Part shown: piece by piece, positions 1 to 7,210 of the stretch
How positions within the stretch are numbered: the first letter of the stretch is position 1
How the letters are laid out: every line of letters starts with the position of its first letter
Origin: Dehalococcoidia bacterium
GTDB lineage: Bacteria; Chloroflexota; Dehalococcoidia; SZUA-161; SpSt-899
Length of the DNA stretch: 22,018 nucleotides
NCBI GenBank assembly: GCA_023271485.1
Contig: JALPXT010000008.1
Span: 1 to 22,018, forward strand
Direction of reading: 5' to 3'
Position numbers and translations under genes: made by a program
The notes under the pieces: model-generated
What the model saw: only the letters and a program-made list of their open reading frames with translations
Database searches by the model: none
What the model was told of the DNA's origin: nothing

Positions 1-875
1 CGCCACGAGCCGGTCTCAGCGTTAAAGCGGAGGAGGGCCAGAAATCTCCCGTCGGAAGAGTAGGCCCGGCGCTGTTCTCCGCTGGCAGCATCCTCGTCAT
101 CTCGCTGAGACAGAGGGCGACCGTGCACCAGGGCATCCTCACCGGCTGCATCAACCGCAATCGCCGCAAGATGAGAGAGCACGCTATCGGGAGGGTGAAT
201 AAAGGTTTCCCAATATCCGTGCTCGAAAACGTCCTCGAGCTCTGCAAGCGAGATCGATTCGTCAATGTGGAAAATTCCGGTTTGGAGTCGCACCAGTCCC
301 TCTAAGTGGGCCCCGCAACCCAGAAGCTGACCCATATCATGAGCCAGTGAACGGATATATGTCCCTTTGCTGCACTCCACTTCGATCGAGAGGATCGGGC
401 TCTGCCAATCCAGCAGATCGAGGCGATATATGGTGATGATCCGGGGTTTTCGGGGCACCTCGATTCCGGTCCGCGCCAGGTGATAAAGCGGTCTCCCGCG
501 GTGTTTGATGGCGCTGTACATCGGGGGTATCTGCTCGATCGGACCGCGGAATGAGTTAATGGCTGATTCGATCTGTTCCAGTGTCAATGAGGATGCATCT
601 CCTCTCCCGGTGGTAGTGCCGCTTGCGTCATAGGTGGTGGTAGCCCGGCCGAACTCTACCCGGGCCCGGTACACCTTTGGCGACTCAACCAGGAATCTTG
701 CCAGCCTTGTTGCCCGGCCGAGGAGAATGGGCAAGACCCCCGTGGCCTCGGGATCGAGGGTTCCGCTGTGGCCTACCTTTCGTTCTCCACTCAGTTTCCG
801 CACCCGGGCCACCACCCGGAACGAGGTCATCCCCTGAGGTTTGTTAAGGTTTATGACCCCATGGATACTACTCAT
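1..875 (-). CDS. truB: tRNA pseudouridine(55) synthase TruB (3' end cut by window edge)
   Basis: TruB makes pseudouridine 55 in the T-loop of tRNAs. The frame was translated by hand on the minus strand and stays open for 291 codons to the window edge, so roughly the last 15-25 residues and the stop are missing compared with typical TruB (about 300-315 aa). The N-terminus reads GVINLNKPQGMTS, followed by the catalytic motif VGHSGTLDPEATG with the nucleophile Asp41. Further on are YRARVEFG, the PPMYSAIKHRGRPLY segment and a KGTYIRSLAHDMG segment, all typical of the TruB fold; the C-terminal part looks PUA-like. The ATG overlaps the rbfA stop (ATGAGTAG, 8 bp shared), so it is the last visible gene of the nusA-ylxR-infB-rbfA-truB operon and probably translationally coupled. 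A GGAG lies 10 bases upstream of the ATG. Confidence 0.95.
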   Translation of the reverse strand, partial: MSSIHGVINLNKPQGMTSFRVVARVRKLSGERKVGHSGTLDPEATGVLPILLGRATRLARFLVESPKVYRARVEFGRATTTYDASGTTTGRGDASSLTLEQIESAINSFRGPIEQIPPMYSAIKHRGRPLYHLARTGIEVPRKPRIITIYRLDLLDWQSPILSIEVECSKGTYIRSLAHDMGQLLGCGAHLEGLVRLQTGIFHIDESISLAELEDVFEHGYWETFIHPPDSVLSHLAAIAVDAAGEDALVHGRPLSQRDDEDAASGEQRRAYSSDGRFLALLRFNAETGSW

Positions 876-1212
876 CGGAAATCTGCTCCATCAAATGGAG
901 CAGGCGCTCCCCGCGCTCGATATTATCATCTCGCTCAAATATGAGTTTGGGGGTGTAGCGCAAGCGGAGACGAGCCCCCAATTCACGGCGCAGGAAACCA
1001 GAGGCCGCGGCGAGCCCCTCGAATATCCCTGCTTTCTCTTCCTCACTGCCCATAACACTGATCGATACCCTGGCCTGTGTCAGATCAGGAGAAACGTCAA
1101 CTTCGGTAACGCTGATAAACCCCTTAATGCGGGGGTCGTTAACCTGGCGGAACAGCAAGTCGCTGATTTCGCGGCGAATGGCGTGATTGATTCGCTTCTG
1201 GCGCCGGCTCAT
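868..1212 (-). CDS. rbfA: 30S ribosome-binding factor RbfA
   Basis: RbfA is a small KH-fold protein that binds immature 30S subunits and helps 16S rRNA 5'-end maturation. The 114-residue product has the usual length and family features: RINHAIRREISDLL at the N-terminus, VNDPRIKGFISVTEVDVSPDL in the centre, and RYTPKLIFERDDNIERGERL near the C-terminus. The ATG overlaps the infB stop as ATGA (4 bp), and AAGGA lies about 7 bases upstream. Placement between infB and truB is the classic bacterial order and supports co-transcription with the initiation factor gene. Nothing is odd about it. Confidence 0.97.
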   Translation of the reverse strand: MSRRQKRINHAIRREISDLLFRQVNDPRIKGFISVTEVDVSPDLTQARVSISVMGSEEEKAGIFEGLAAASGFLRRELGARLRLRYTPKLIFERDDNIERGERLLHLMEQISDE

Positions 1213-3014
1213 TGCTTTTCCTTGCGATAGAACTCAATGATATCGCCGATAGTGAAATCGGAGAAACCCTCGATTCCGATGCCACACTCGGAGCCGGCGG
1301 ACATATCGGGGACACTCTCCTTGAAGTGTTTCAGACTGCTCACTCTGGATTCGTGGACCGCTTCTCCGTTGTGCAGGACCCTTGCCAGGCTCCCGCGACT
1401 CACTTTCCCATCGGTGACGTAGCAACCGGCTATCCTGCCATGCTTGACGGCAAAGGAGGCACGGACCTCGGCATGACCCTCGAGGACATCGATGTAGGTG
1501 GGCTCTAACATTCCGGTTATGGTCTTCTCTATATCCTCAATGAGTCTGTAGATTATCTGATAACCACGTATCTCCACACCTGCCGAATCGGCTAGCTGTT
1601 TAACCCTGGGCTCGGGGCGGGTGTTGAAACCGATGATGATAGCTCTGGATGCAACGGCCAGCATCACATCGCTTTCGGTGATACTGCCGCTCCCGGCGTG
1701 GATGATCCTGACCTGTACCTCTTCATTCTCTAATCGTTCCAGGGATCTTCTGATCGGCTCGATGCTCCCATCTACATCTGTCTTGATGATGAGATCAAGG
1801 CCTTTGGCTGCCCCAGCACGTATCTGGGAGGAGATGTCGTCCAGAGTCGGTGATTTGCCCGTGCGGATCTGCTGCTCGGCCTGGAATTCCTCCACCCTGG
1901 CTCGTGCCTTACGCTCGTTGACCACTACGGTGAAGATGTCGCCGGCAAAGGGCACCTTGCTTAGCCCCATGATTTCTACCGGTACCGACGGTCCTGCCGA
2001 CTTAACTGGCTTGCCCTCATGATCGAACATGGCCTTGATCTTGCCCCAATGGGCGCTCGCCACGAGAATGGTATCTCCGATCTTGATGGTTCCCTTCTGT
2101 ACCAGCAGGGTGGTCAGGGGCCCCCTGGTATTGTCCAATCTTGCTTCCAGCACCACGCCACCGGCCGGCGTATCAGGATTCGCGGTAAGCTCCGCTAACT
2201 CCGCAAGAATGAGAATATGCTCCAGCAAATCCGGCAGCCCTTCACCCGTCCTGGCGGAGACTGGAATCGCGATTACATCGCCGCCCCAATCCTCGATCAA
2301 CAGGTTGTGTTCCGCCAGTTGCTGCTTCACGCGCTCAATATCGGCATTGGCCTTATCTATTTTGTTGATGGCAACGATGATGGGTACTTTCGCCGAGCGC
2401 GCATGGTCTATAGCTTCCCTGGTCTGTGGCATTATTCCATCATCGGCAGCAATGACGAGCACCGCGATGTCAGTGACCTCCGCTCCCCGAGCCCGCATCG
2501 CAGTAAATGCCTCATGGCCAGGGGTATCGATGAAAGTGATTTTCTGTCCGTCGACCGTCACCTGATAAGCACCTATACGTTGAGTAATCTCTCCGACTTC
2601 ACCATCGGCGACCTTGCTGTGCCTGATGGCGTCAAGAAGGCTGGTCTTGCCATGGTCGACATGTCCCAAAATGGTAACCACGGCAGGACGAGGTTTTTGG
2701 CCCTTGGCCTTCCGGGAGGAAACCGGCATTCGTTTTGCCACCGGTGCCTTTTCCTCCGGTTGGAGTTCCGGCTTACGACCCAGGTCACTTGCTATGGCGG
2801 CTGCGGTCTCATAGTCGACAGCCTGATTAATGCTGGCCATTACCCCTCTTCGCATCAAGCGTTTAATCACTTCGATGGGGGTAGTTCCGAGGAGATCTGC
2901 CAGATGCTTTACCGTGAGAGACCTGGGAAGCGCGATCTCAGCTTTAACTTTTATTTCCTTCTCCGCTTTACCTCTGGCAACTGGTGCCTTTCTACCCGAT
3001 GATTTCTGAGTCAT
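1209..3014 (-). CDS. infB: Translation initiation factor IF-2
   Basis: IF2 is the GTPase that recruits fMet-tRNA to the 30S subunit and promotes subunit joining. At 601 residues it is a short IF2: a brief basic N-terminus, an IF2-N-like helical segment (about residues 31-80, SLTVKHLADLLGTTPIEVIKR), then the G domain and C-terminal domains II-IV. GTPase motifs are complete: GHVDHGKT 117-124, DTPGH 163-167, NKID 217-220 and SAR 254-256. The C-terminus shows the fMet-tRNA-binding domain segment GSECGIGIEGFSDFTIGDIIE. It lacks the long variable N-terminal region of E. coli IF2. The ATG lies 23 bp inside the end of ylxR, preceded by AAAGGA about 6-7 bases upstream; the stop overlaps rbfA. Confidence 0.98.
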   Translation of the reverse strand: MTQKSSGRKAPVARGKAEKEIKVKAEIALPRSLTVKHLADLLGTTPIEVIKRLMRRGVMASINQAVDYETAAAIASDLGRKPELQPEEKAPVAKRMPVSSRKAKGQKPRPAVVTILGHVDHGKTSLLDAIRHSKVADGEVGEITQRIGAYQVTVDGQKITFIDTPGHEAFTAMRARGAEVTDIAVLVIAADDGIMPQTREAIDHARSAKVPIIVAINKIDKANADIERVKQQLAEHNLLIEDWGGDVIAIPVSARTGEGLPDLLEHILILAELAELTANPDTPAGGVVLEARLDNTRGPLTTLLVQKGTIKIGDTILVASAHWGKIKAMFDHEGKPVKSAGPSVPVEIMGLSKVPFAGDIFTVVVNERKARARVEEFQAEQQIRTGKSPTLDDISSQIRAGAAKGLDLIIKTDVDGSIEPIRRSLERLENEEVQVRIIHAGSGSITESDVMLAVASRAIIIGFNTRPEPRVKQLADSAGVEIRGYQIIYRLIEDIEKTITGMLEPTYIDVLEGHAEVRASFAVKHGRIAGCYVTDGKVSRGSLARVLHNGEAVHESRVSSLKHFKESVPDMSAGSECGIGIEGFSDFTIGDIIEFYRKEKQ

Positions 3015-3357
3015 TCGATTCCTTTCTGTGCCCCGCTAGAGCTTCGGGGAGCGTCTTGCCATATTCCATGAGGGCTGTCCGATATTCCTCCGTGAGCCCT
3101 ATTCGTAAGGCACGTGCCAGACGGTTCCTACGGTCTTTTCCCAGCGTTAGCTCCCAGCACTCTCTCGCCGGACACAAATAGGCGCCACGTCCCGCTTTCT
3201 TGCCCCGGTGATCTATTTCAAGCTCCCCGTTCGGGCTATGAACAAGGCGAACAAGCTCCCGTTTTGGTTTTGTCTGGCGGCAAGCGATACACATTCTCTG
3301 AGGAACATGCTTCTTGGCGAAAACACCCTTACCACGACTATCACTATGGCTCAACAT
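2992..3357 (-). CDS. ylxR: YlxR/RnpM family RNA-binding protein
   Basis: This is a small basic protein of the YlxR family (DUF448), almost always found between nusA and infB. The Bacillus member, RnpM, was reported to bind and modulate RNase P. The family signature is visible: RMCIACR near the N-terminus, RELVRLV, and GRGAYLCPARECW, followed by a basic segment. I chose the ATG at 3357 (121 aa), which overlaps the nusA end by 14 bp and has GAGG just upstream. A longer reading from a TTG at 3378 would add seven residues encoded by the nusA tail repeat and looks less likely. The 3' end overlaps infB by 23 bp, which suggests tight coupling. Confidence 0.9.
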   Translation of the reverse strand: MLSHSDSRGKGVFAKKHVPQRMCIACRQTKPKRELVRLVHSPNGELEIDHRGKKAGRGAYLCPARECWELTLGKDRRNRLARALRIGLTEEYRTALMEYGKTLPEALAGHRKESNDSEIIG

Positions 3358-4699
3358 CAACCTCAATCTCGTCCTCAATCTCGTCCGGCACCGGCTTCAC
3401 ACGCTTGGCTTTTTTCTTTCCCCTGGGTTTAGCATCGGCGAGGTCTTTCCTGCTCTTTTCTGCCATGGTGCGCTCTCGTGCCGCCTGCGGGAGAATGTCT
3501 TCTGCAAAACGTATTTGTGGGCCTTCAGGAGCTCGTGATTCCTCTACAAGCACTGCCTCGACAGGGATAACTTCCTCGACGATCTCTTCCTCGATCTCCA
3601 CTGCGGGTTCCTCGATCTCTCCCACCAGGGCGATCTCCTCGGCTGCCCGAACAGCCATTTCCTCCTCGGCAACACTGGCACTCTTGATATCGATCTTCCA
3701 ATCGGTGAGCTTTGCCGCCAGCCGAACATTTTGCCCCTCTCTGCCGATGGCTAACGATAGTTGCCCATCTGGAACGACTACCACCGCCGCCGCGTTCGCA
3801 GGATCGGTTTCTACACGCAAAACCTGCGCCGGGCTTAGCGCACTGGCAATGAAGGTATTTGGATCAGGATGCCACTGGACGACATCCACTTTTTCGCCTT
3901 GTAGCTCGTTGATGATGTTCTGGATTCTGATGCCGCGAAGCCCGATACATGAGCCCACCGGATCGATTTCGTCCTGTCTGGCTGTCACCGCTATCTTTGT
4001 TCGGGATCCGGGCTCGCGGGCTACCGACTTAACCTCGACAATGCCGTTGCTCATCTCCGGGACTTCAAGCTCGAACAGACGCCTCACCAGGCCGGGATGG
4101 GTTCTGGACAGCAATAACCGAGGGCCTTTATTGGTCTGACTGACTTCCACCAGAAATACCATCAGTCTCTGACCCACGCGATAGTGCTCCGCTCGCACCT
4201 GCTCCGCCATGGGAAGCAGGCCCTCCGCTTTGCCCAGGTCGACAATGATCTGGCGGGCATCTATCCGCTGGATCACACCGCTCAGGATATCGCCCTCCCT
4301 GTGGGCGAACGTTCCGAAGATGAACTCGTGCTCCGCTTCGCGAAGGCGCTGCATAACGACCTGCTTGGCGGTTTGCACGCCAATGCGCCCCGCATCCGGA
4401 GGATGAATTTCAATGTCGATTGTCTCACCTATCTCGACATCCTTCCGCATCTCACGAGCGTCACTCAGGGCAATCTCATGCCAGGTATTGGTCGGCGATT
4501 CCACAACGGTCTTCCTGGAGAAGACCTTGATTTCCCCGCTGGCAGGAAGTATACCGACTGAGAGATTATATCTCTTGGTGGAATCATCCTTCTTATAGGT
4601 TGACAACAAAGCGGCCTCCACTGCCTTGAAGACTAGATCCTTGGGCAGATTTCTCTCCGCTGCCAGTTGAGCAATGGCTAACAGGAAATCGCTTTTCAT
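3344..4699 (-). CDS. nusA: Transcription termination/antitermination factor NusA
   Basis: NusA binds RNA polymerase and modulates pausing, intrinsic termination and antitermination. The 451-residue protein has the N-terminal RNAP-binding domain (1-130), an S1 domain (about 136-200, GDILSGVIQRIDARQIIVDLGK), KH1 (about 230-290, with GSCIGLRGIRIQNIINEL) and KH2 (about 305-340, with LAIGREGQNVRLAAKLT). After residue 340 there is a low-complexity tail, first Glu/Val-rich, then Lys/Arg-rich, ending in acidic residues. The E. coli-type AR repeats are absent, as in many bacteria. The ATG has an AAGGGAG Shine-Dalgarno 5 bases upstream. It heads the operon; rimP, its common upstream partner, is not present. 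Its leader carries a hairpin with a T-run, described separately. Confidence 0.98.
   Translation of the reverse strand: MKSDFLLAIAQLAAERNLPKDLVFKAVEAALLSTYKKDDSTKRYNLSVGILPASGEIKVFSRKTVVESPTNTWHEIALSDAREMRKDVEIGETIDIEIHPPDAGRIGVQTAKQVVMQRLREAEHEFIFGTFAHREGDILSGVIQRIDARQIIVDLGKAEGLLPMAEQVRAEHYRVGQRLMVFLVEVSQTNKGPRLLLSRTHPGLVRRLFELEVPEMSNGIVEVKSVAREPGSRTKIAVTARQDEIDPVGSCIGLRGIRIQNIINELQGEKVDVVQWHPDPNTFIASALSPAQVLRVETDPANAAAVVVVPDGQLSLAIGREGQNVRLAAKLTDWKIDIKSASVAEEEMAVRAAEEIALVGEIEEPAVEIEEEIVEEVIPVEAVLVEESRAPEGPQIRFAEDILPQAARERTMAEKSRKDLADAKPRGKKKAKRVKPVPDEIEDEIEVDVEP
3362..3385. repeat. Perfect 12-bp tandem duplication in the nusA 3' end
   Basis: CTCAATCTCGTC occurs twice head to tail (plus-strand reading). 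On the coding strand it encodes the duplicated acidic tail DEIEDEIE of NusA. It ends just before the overlap with ylxR, and the upstream TTG start option of ylxR lies within it. It looks like a recent slippage duplication in a disordered tail. Confidence 0.85.
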
Positions 4700-4730
4700 C
4701 CAGGCTCCCTTATCTTTCTAAGCACAAACT

Positions 4731-4755
4731 AAAAAAGTGGGTCATCCCCCACTTT
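4731..4755 (-). terminator. Intrinsic-terminator-like hairpin in the nusA leader
   Basis: On the minus strand AAAGTGGG (4755-4748) pairs perfectly with CCCACTTT (4741-4734) across a 6-base loop. The second arm runs into further T residues, giving six T in a row. This is the shape of a Rho-independent terminator acting on minus-strand transcription, about 32 bp before the nusA ATG. It could end ispH-plsC transcripts or attenuate nusA itself. On the plus strand there is no comparable T-run, so the minus orientation is favoured. Confidence 0.7.
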
Positions 4756-4767
4756 CCATCATGTTCT

Positions 4768-4796
4768 AATATAGCATATTCCGTCATGCACTGCAA
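4768..4796 (-). promoter_or_regulatory. Putative sigma-70-type promoter of the nusA operon
   Basis: Minus strand: -35 TTGCAG (4796-4791), 17-bp spacer, -10 TATATT (4773-4768), with TGC directly before the -10, making an extended -10. Transcription would start near 4761, about 60 bases before the nusA ATG and only about 6 bases before the hairpin at 4755-4734. The match is good, but it is by eye only. Confidence 0.6.
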
Positions 4797-4804
4797 GATG
4801 TTTG

Positions 4805-4873
4805 AAGTCTTAAGTTTTAAGTTTTAGGTTTTAAGTTTCCCGCATAACACTTAAAACTTAACACTTAACACTT
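4805..4873. repeat. Palindromic heptamer-repeat element at the ispH 3' end (AAGTTTT type)
   Basis: Left arm on the plus strand is a run of 7-bp units: AAGTCTT, AAGTTTT, AAGTTTT, AGGTTTT, AAGTTTC (4805-4839). A 6-base spacer follows (4840-4845). The right arm is AACACTT, AAAACTT, AACACTT, AACACTT (4846-4873), largely the reverse complement of the left arm. The whole can fold into a long imperfect hairpin. The last ispH codons (Lys-Cys) and its TAA stop lie inside the right arm. It has the same architecture as the element within rpoC, with a different heptamer. Confidence 0.85.
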
Positions 4874-5710
4874 TGTACCCTCAAGTTTCTCGATGACTTC
4901 CTTGATGACCCATTCAGGGGTGGATGCGCCGCCGGTAACACCTATGCGTGACGCCCCAAAACAATGCCATGAAGGACCAATCTCATCGGCACTTTCGATG
5001 TGCAGTGTTCTTGCGCCGGTGGAGCTGCATATCTCGGCGAGGTGCCTGGTGTTAGCGCTATCATACCCTCCAATGACCAGCATTAAGTCGACCTCAGAGG
5101 CCAGTTGCAGGGCTGCTGCCTGGCGTCTGGTCGTGGCATCACATATCGTGTTGAATACGTATATCTCAGACAATGAAGCCAGTTGGGAATCCATGAGCTG
5201 CGCCAGGAAAGCGGCAAACTGTGTTTGGCTTTGGGTAGTCTGCGAAAGAACGCCGATACGGCGGACTGAGGCGCTTAACTCCGGGGTCGTGGTAGTAGCC
5301 ATTGCACTCTCTCCGGCCCAGGAGAGTAGGCCTTTGACTTCCGTATGCGAGGCGTCGCCGAAGATTAGAACCATAAAGCCCTCTCGATGCAGCCTGTGAG
5401 CCACCTGCTGGGCATTGAGCACGATTGGGCAGGTGGCGTCAATCAAACTCAACTCGCGGGCATCTAGCTCGCTCATGACTTGCCGCCCTACTCCGTGTGA
5501 GGGAATGAGCAATGTAGCGCCATCCGCCTCGTCGAGGCTCTCGACTATACGCATTCCTTGCGCTGAAAGGTGCTCGATTACCTGCCTGTTATGCACGATG
5601 GCGCCCAGGCTTGCCAGCGGTTTCCCCGACTCAACTGCGCGTTCCGCCAGCTCGATTGCTCGCCGCACACCGGAACAGAATCCCCTCTCAGAGGTCAGCC
5701 TGATCTCCAC
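4865..5710 (-). CDS. ispH: 4-hydroxy-3-methylbut-2-enyl diphosphate reductase IspH
   Basis: IspH is the last enzyme of the MEP isoprenoid pathway. It reduces HMBPP to IPP and DMAPP using a [4Fe-4S] cluster. The 281-residue protein carries the three cluster cysteines: Cys12 (RGFCSGVRRAI), Cys94 (DATCPIV) and Cys190 (NTICDATTRRQ). The substrate-site histidines (VHNRQV, His41; SHGVG, His72; SHTEVKG, His122 and Glu124) and the C-terminal GVTGGASTPEWVI motif are also present. The start is GTG at 5710 with GGGAG 7 bases upstream; it overlaps the end of plsC by 23 bp. The 3' end is unusual: the final two codons and stop fall inside a heptamer repeat element, so the C-terminus may have been trimmed or rewritten by it. 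Confidence 0.97.
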   Translation of the reverse strand: MEIRLTSERGFCSGVRRAIELAERAVESGKPLASLGAIVHNRQVIEHLSAQGMRIVESLDEADGATLLIPSHGVGRQVMSELDARELSLIDATCPIVLNAQQVAHRLHREGFMVLIFGDASHTEVKGLLSWAGESAMATTTTPELSASVRRIGVLSQTTQSQTQFAAFLAQLMDSQLASLSEIYVFNTICDATTRRQAAALQLASEVDLMLVIGGYDSANTRHLAEICSSTGARTLHIESADEIGPSWHCFGASRIGVTGGASTPEWVIKEVIEKLEGTKC

Positions 5711-6341
5711 TCTGATACTCCCAAATGCCTCGATATCCCGGTGGCAAGACTTCGGCGATGTGTCTCATGATTAGATTAGTAGCTTCAACCAACTGTTCTC
5801 TGGTCAGCTTGCCTTCGTTTCTAGGGAAAGAGAAGGGTTGGCCGATGGTAACGGCAACCCTGGGGCGTCGCCAGATGAATTCAGGCCCTCTAACGTTCTC
5901 GCTTCCGCAGATGCCGGCGGGAAGAATCGAAGCTCCGGAACGAAGGGCAATCATGGCAATACCAAACTCAGCTTCATTCATCTGTTGATTGAGGCTTCTC
6001 TTCCCCTCGGGAAACATACCCAGAGTCTGTCCTCTTTCCAGTACTTGCATGGCCTGACGAATAGCCTTTCTATCCAGTGTGCCTCGCCGCACCGGGAATG
6101 CCCCAAACCAGCGAACAAAAGCCGCGCCCCACGAGCTAAAGAGTTCCTCCTTGGCCATAAAGAATACGCGGCGGGGAACGCTGGCGCTAAGCAGCGGCGG
6201 ATCGATAAGGCTAAGATGATTGGCCACCACGATGAGAGGTCCATTTCGGGGCACATTCTCCCGGCCTTTCACCTCCCAGCGAGTGAGTGAGAAAAGGAGG
6301 GTCTTCATCGTAGCAGTGGCAACGGCATAAAATAGGATCAT
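5688..6341 (-). CDS. plsC: 1-acyl-sn-glycerol-3-phosphate acyltransferase (PlsC family)
   Basis: This is a membrane-associated acyltransferase of the PlsC/LPLAT family. The usual reaction is acylation of lysophosphatidic acid to phosphatidic acid in phospholipid synthesis. At 217 residues it has the family length. Motif I is NHLSLID (His42, Asp47), motif II lies around VRWFGAFPVRRG, motif III is MFPEGKRS (about 109-116), and motif IV lies around ILPAGICGSEN. The hydrophobic N-terminus (ILFYAVATATMKTLLF) may anchor it in the membrane. The ATG at 6341 has only a weak AGAG upstream, and a TATAAT box lies just 8 bases before it, so the transcript may be nearly leaderless; Met12 (6308) is an alternative start. 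The end overlaps ispH. Confidence 0.9.
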   Translation of the reverse strand: MILFYAVATATMKTLLFSLTRWEVKGRENVPRNGPLIVVANHLSLIDPPLLSASVPRRVFFMAKEELFSSWGAAFVRWFGAFPVRRGTLDRKAIRQAMQVLERGQTLGMFPEGKRSLNQQMNEAEFGIAMIALRSGASILPAGICGSENVRGPEFIWRRPRVAVTIGQPFSFPRNEGKLTREQLVEATNLIMRHIAEVLPPGYRGIWEYQSGDQADL

Positions 6342-6349
6342 CTCTCTTA

Positions 6350-6358
6350 ATTATAACA
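6350..6358 (-). promoter_or_regulatory. Putative extended -10 promoter of plsC-ispH
   Basis: Minus strand TGT followed by a perfect TATAAT (6355-6350). No convincing -35 is found at 16-18 bp, so it would depend on the extended TG. Transcription would begin at about 6343, almost on the plsC ATG. Confidence 0.45.
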
Positions 6359-6402
6359 CAGAGGGTGGATGGCTGAGGCATCCTTGATCCACCAAGCATC
6401 CC

Positions 6403-6431
6403 TTGACAGTCAGAGATAAGGTGCTTATGAT
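6403..6431 (+). promoter_or_regulatory. Putative sigma-70-type promoter of rnc-ftsY-dnaE
   Basis: Perfect TTGACA -35 (6403-6408), 17-bp spacer, -10 TATGAT (6426-6431). The start would be near 6438, about 47 bases before the rnc TTG. It diverges from the plsC promoter candidate in the 143-bp gap between the two genes. Confidence 0.75.
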
Positions 6432-6484
6432 AAGAACTGGTATGCGCGATCGATCATCACAACAATTCCGCCGGAGGTTGAACT

Positions 6485-7210
6485 TTGCCCCAACTTGATG
6501 CTCTGCAAAATATCCTGGGGGTTGCTTTTGAGGATGTAACTCAGCTTCGGCAATCGCTTGTTCATCGCTCTTTCCTGAATGAGAGTGAAGCGCTTAGCGA
6601 AACGTCTGATGATCACCCTTTGTCATCGAATGAGCGGTTGGAATTCTTAGGGGATGCCTTGCTTGGACACGTGGTCGCTGAAAGACTCTACTGCGAGTTC
6701 CCCGACTTTTCCGAAGGAGATCTGACCAAAGTGCGATCGGCTCTGGTGCGTACGGAGACGCTGGCACGCATTGCTCGCTCGCTGAATCTGGGCGATTATC
6801 TTTTTCTGGGCAAGGGGGAGGCCGAGAGCGGAGGGCGGCGTCGCCAGCGGAACCTTGCCTGTGCTCTCGAAGCCGTTATCGGTGCCATCCTTGTTGATCA
6901 GGGGTTCAATGTTGCCCGGGAGTTCGTTTTGCGGATTCTGGGGAAGGAACTGGAGCGAGCCACCGAGGAAAAACTGGAGAAGGATCCCAAGTCCAGGCTG
7001 CAGGAAGTGGTGCAAGCGGAACAGCGGTTGACTCCAGTCTACCGAACAGACGATGTCACCGGGCCGGATCACGATAGGATATTTGTGGTGGACGTCTTTG
7101 CCGGCGAGACATTCCTTGGACGGGGCAGCGGCAAAAGCAAGCGGGCCGCAGAACAGGAAGCAGCAGTGGCGGCGCTGAAGACGCTGGAGGGAGAGTCAGA
7201 TCTTGTTTAA
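6485..7210 (+). CDS. rnc: Ribonuclease III
   Basis: RNase III cuts double-stranded RNA in rRNA processing and mRNA turnover. The 241-residue product has the RNase III domain (about 1-155) with the signature NERLEFLGDALL (acidic residues Glu50, Glu53, Asp57), and a C-terminal double-stranded RNA-binding domain (about 165-236, DPKSRLQEVVQ to KSKRAAEQEAAVAAL). The start is TTG at 6485, backed by GGAGG with a 7-base spacer. An oddity: where E. coli has catalytic Asp114 and Glu117, this protein reads LACALEA, so the aspartate position is Cys126 while Glu129 is kept. This may alter metal binding or may be a lineage trait. It is first in a plus-strand operon, and its stop overlaps the ftsY start by 8 bp. 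Confidence 0.95.
   Translation: MPQLDALQNILGVAFEDVTQLRQSLVHRSFLNESEALSETSDDHPLSSNERLEFLGDALLGHVVAERLYCEFPDFSEGDLTKVRSALVRTETLARIARSLNLGDYLFLGKGEAESGGRRRQRNLACALEAVIGAILVDQGFNVAREFVLRILGKELERATEEKLEKDPKSRLQEVVQAEQRLTPVYRTDDVTGPDHDRIFVVDVFAGETFLGRGSGKSKRAAEQEAAVAALKTLEGESDLV

Noticed and set aside
123..305. Plus-strand 60-codon frame near the left edge
   Set aside because: Antisense to truB, whose minus-strand frame gives convincing TruB sequence through this region.
2217..3002. Plus-strand open frame of 261 codons opposite infB
   Set aside because: Antisense to conserved IF2 codons, with no family features; infB is certain on the other strand.
3114..4139. Long plus-strand open frame (341 codons) opposite nusA and ylxR
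   Set aside because: It lies wholly antisense to nusA and ylxR, has low-complexity Ser/Thr-rich composition typical of a shadow frame, and no recognisable domain.
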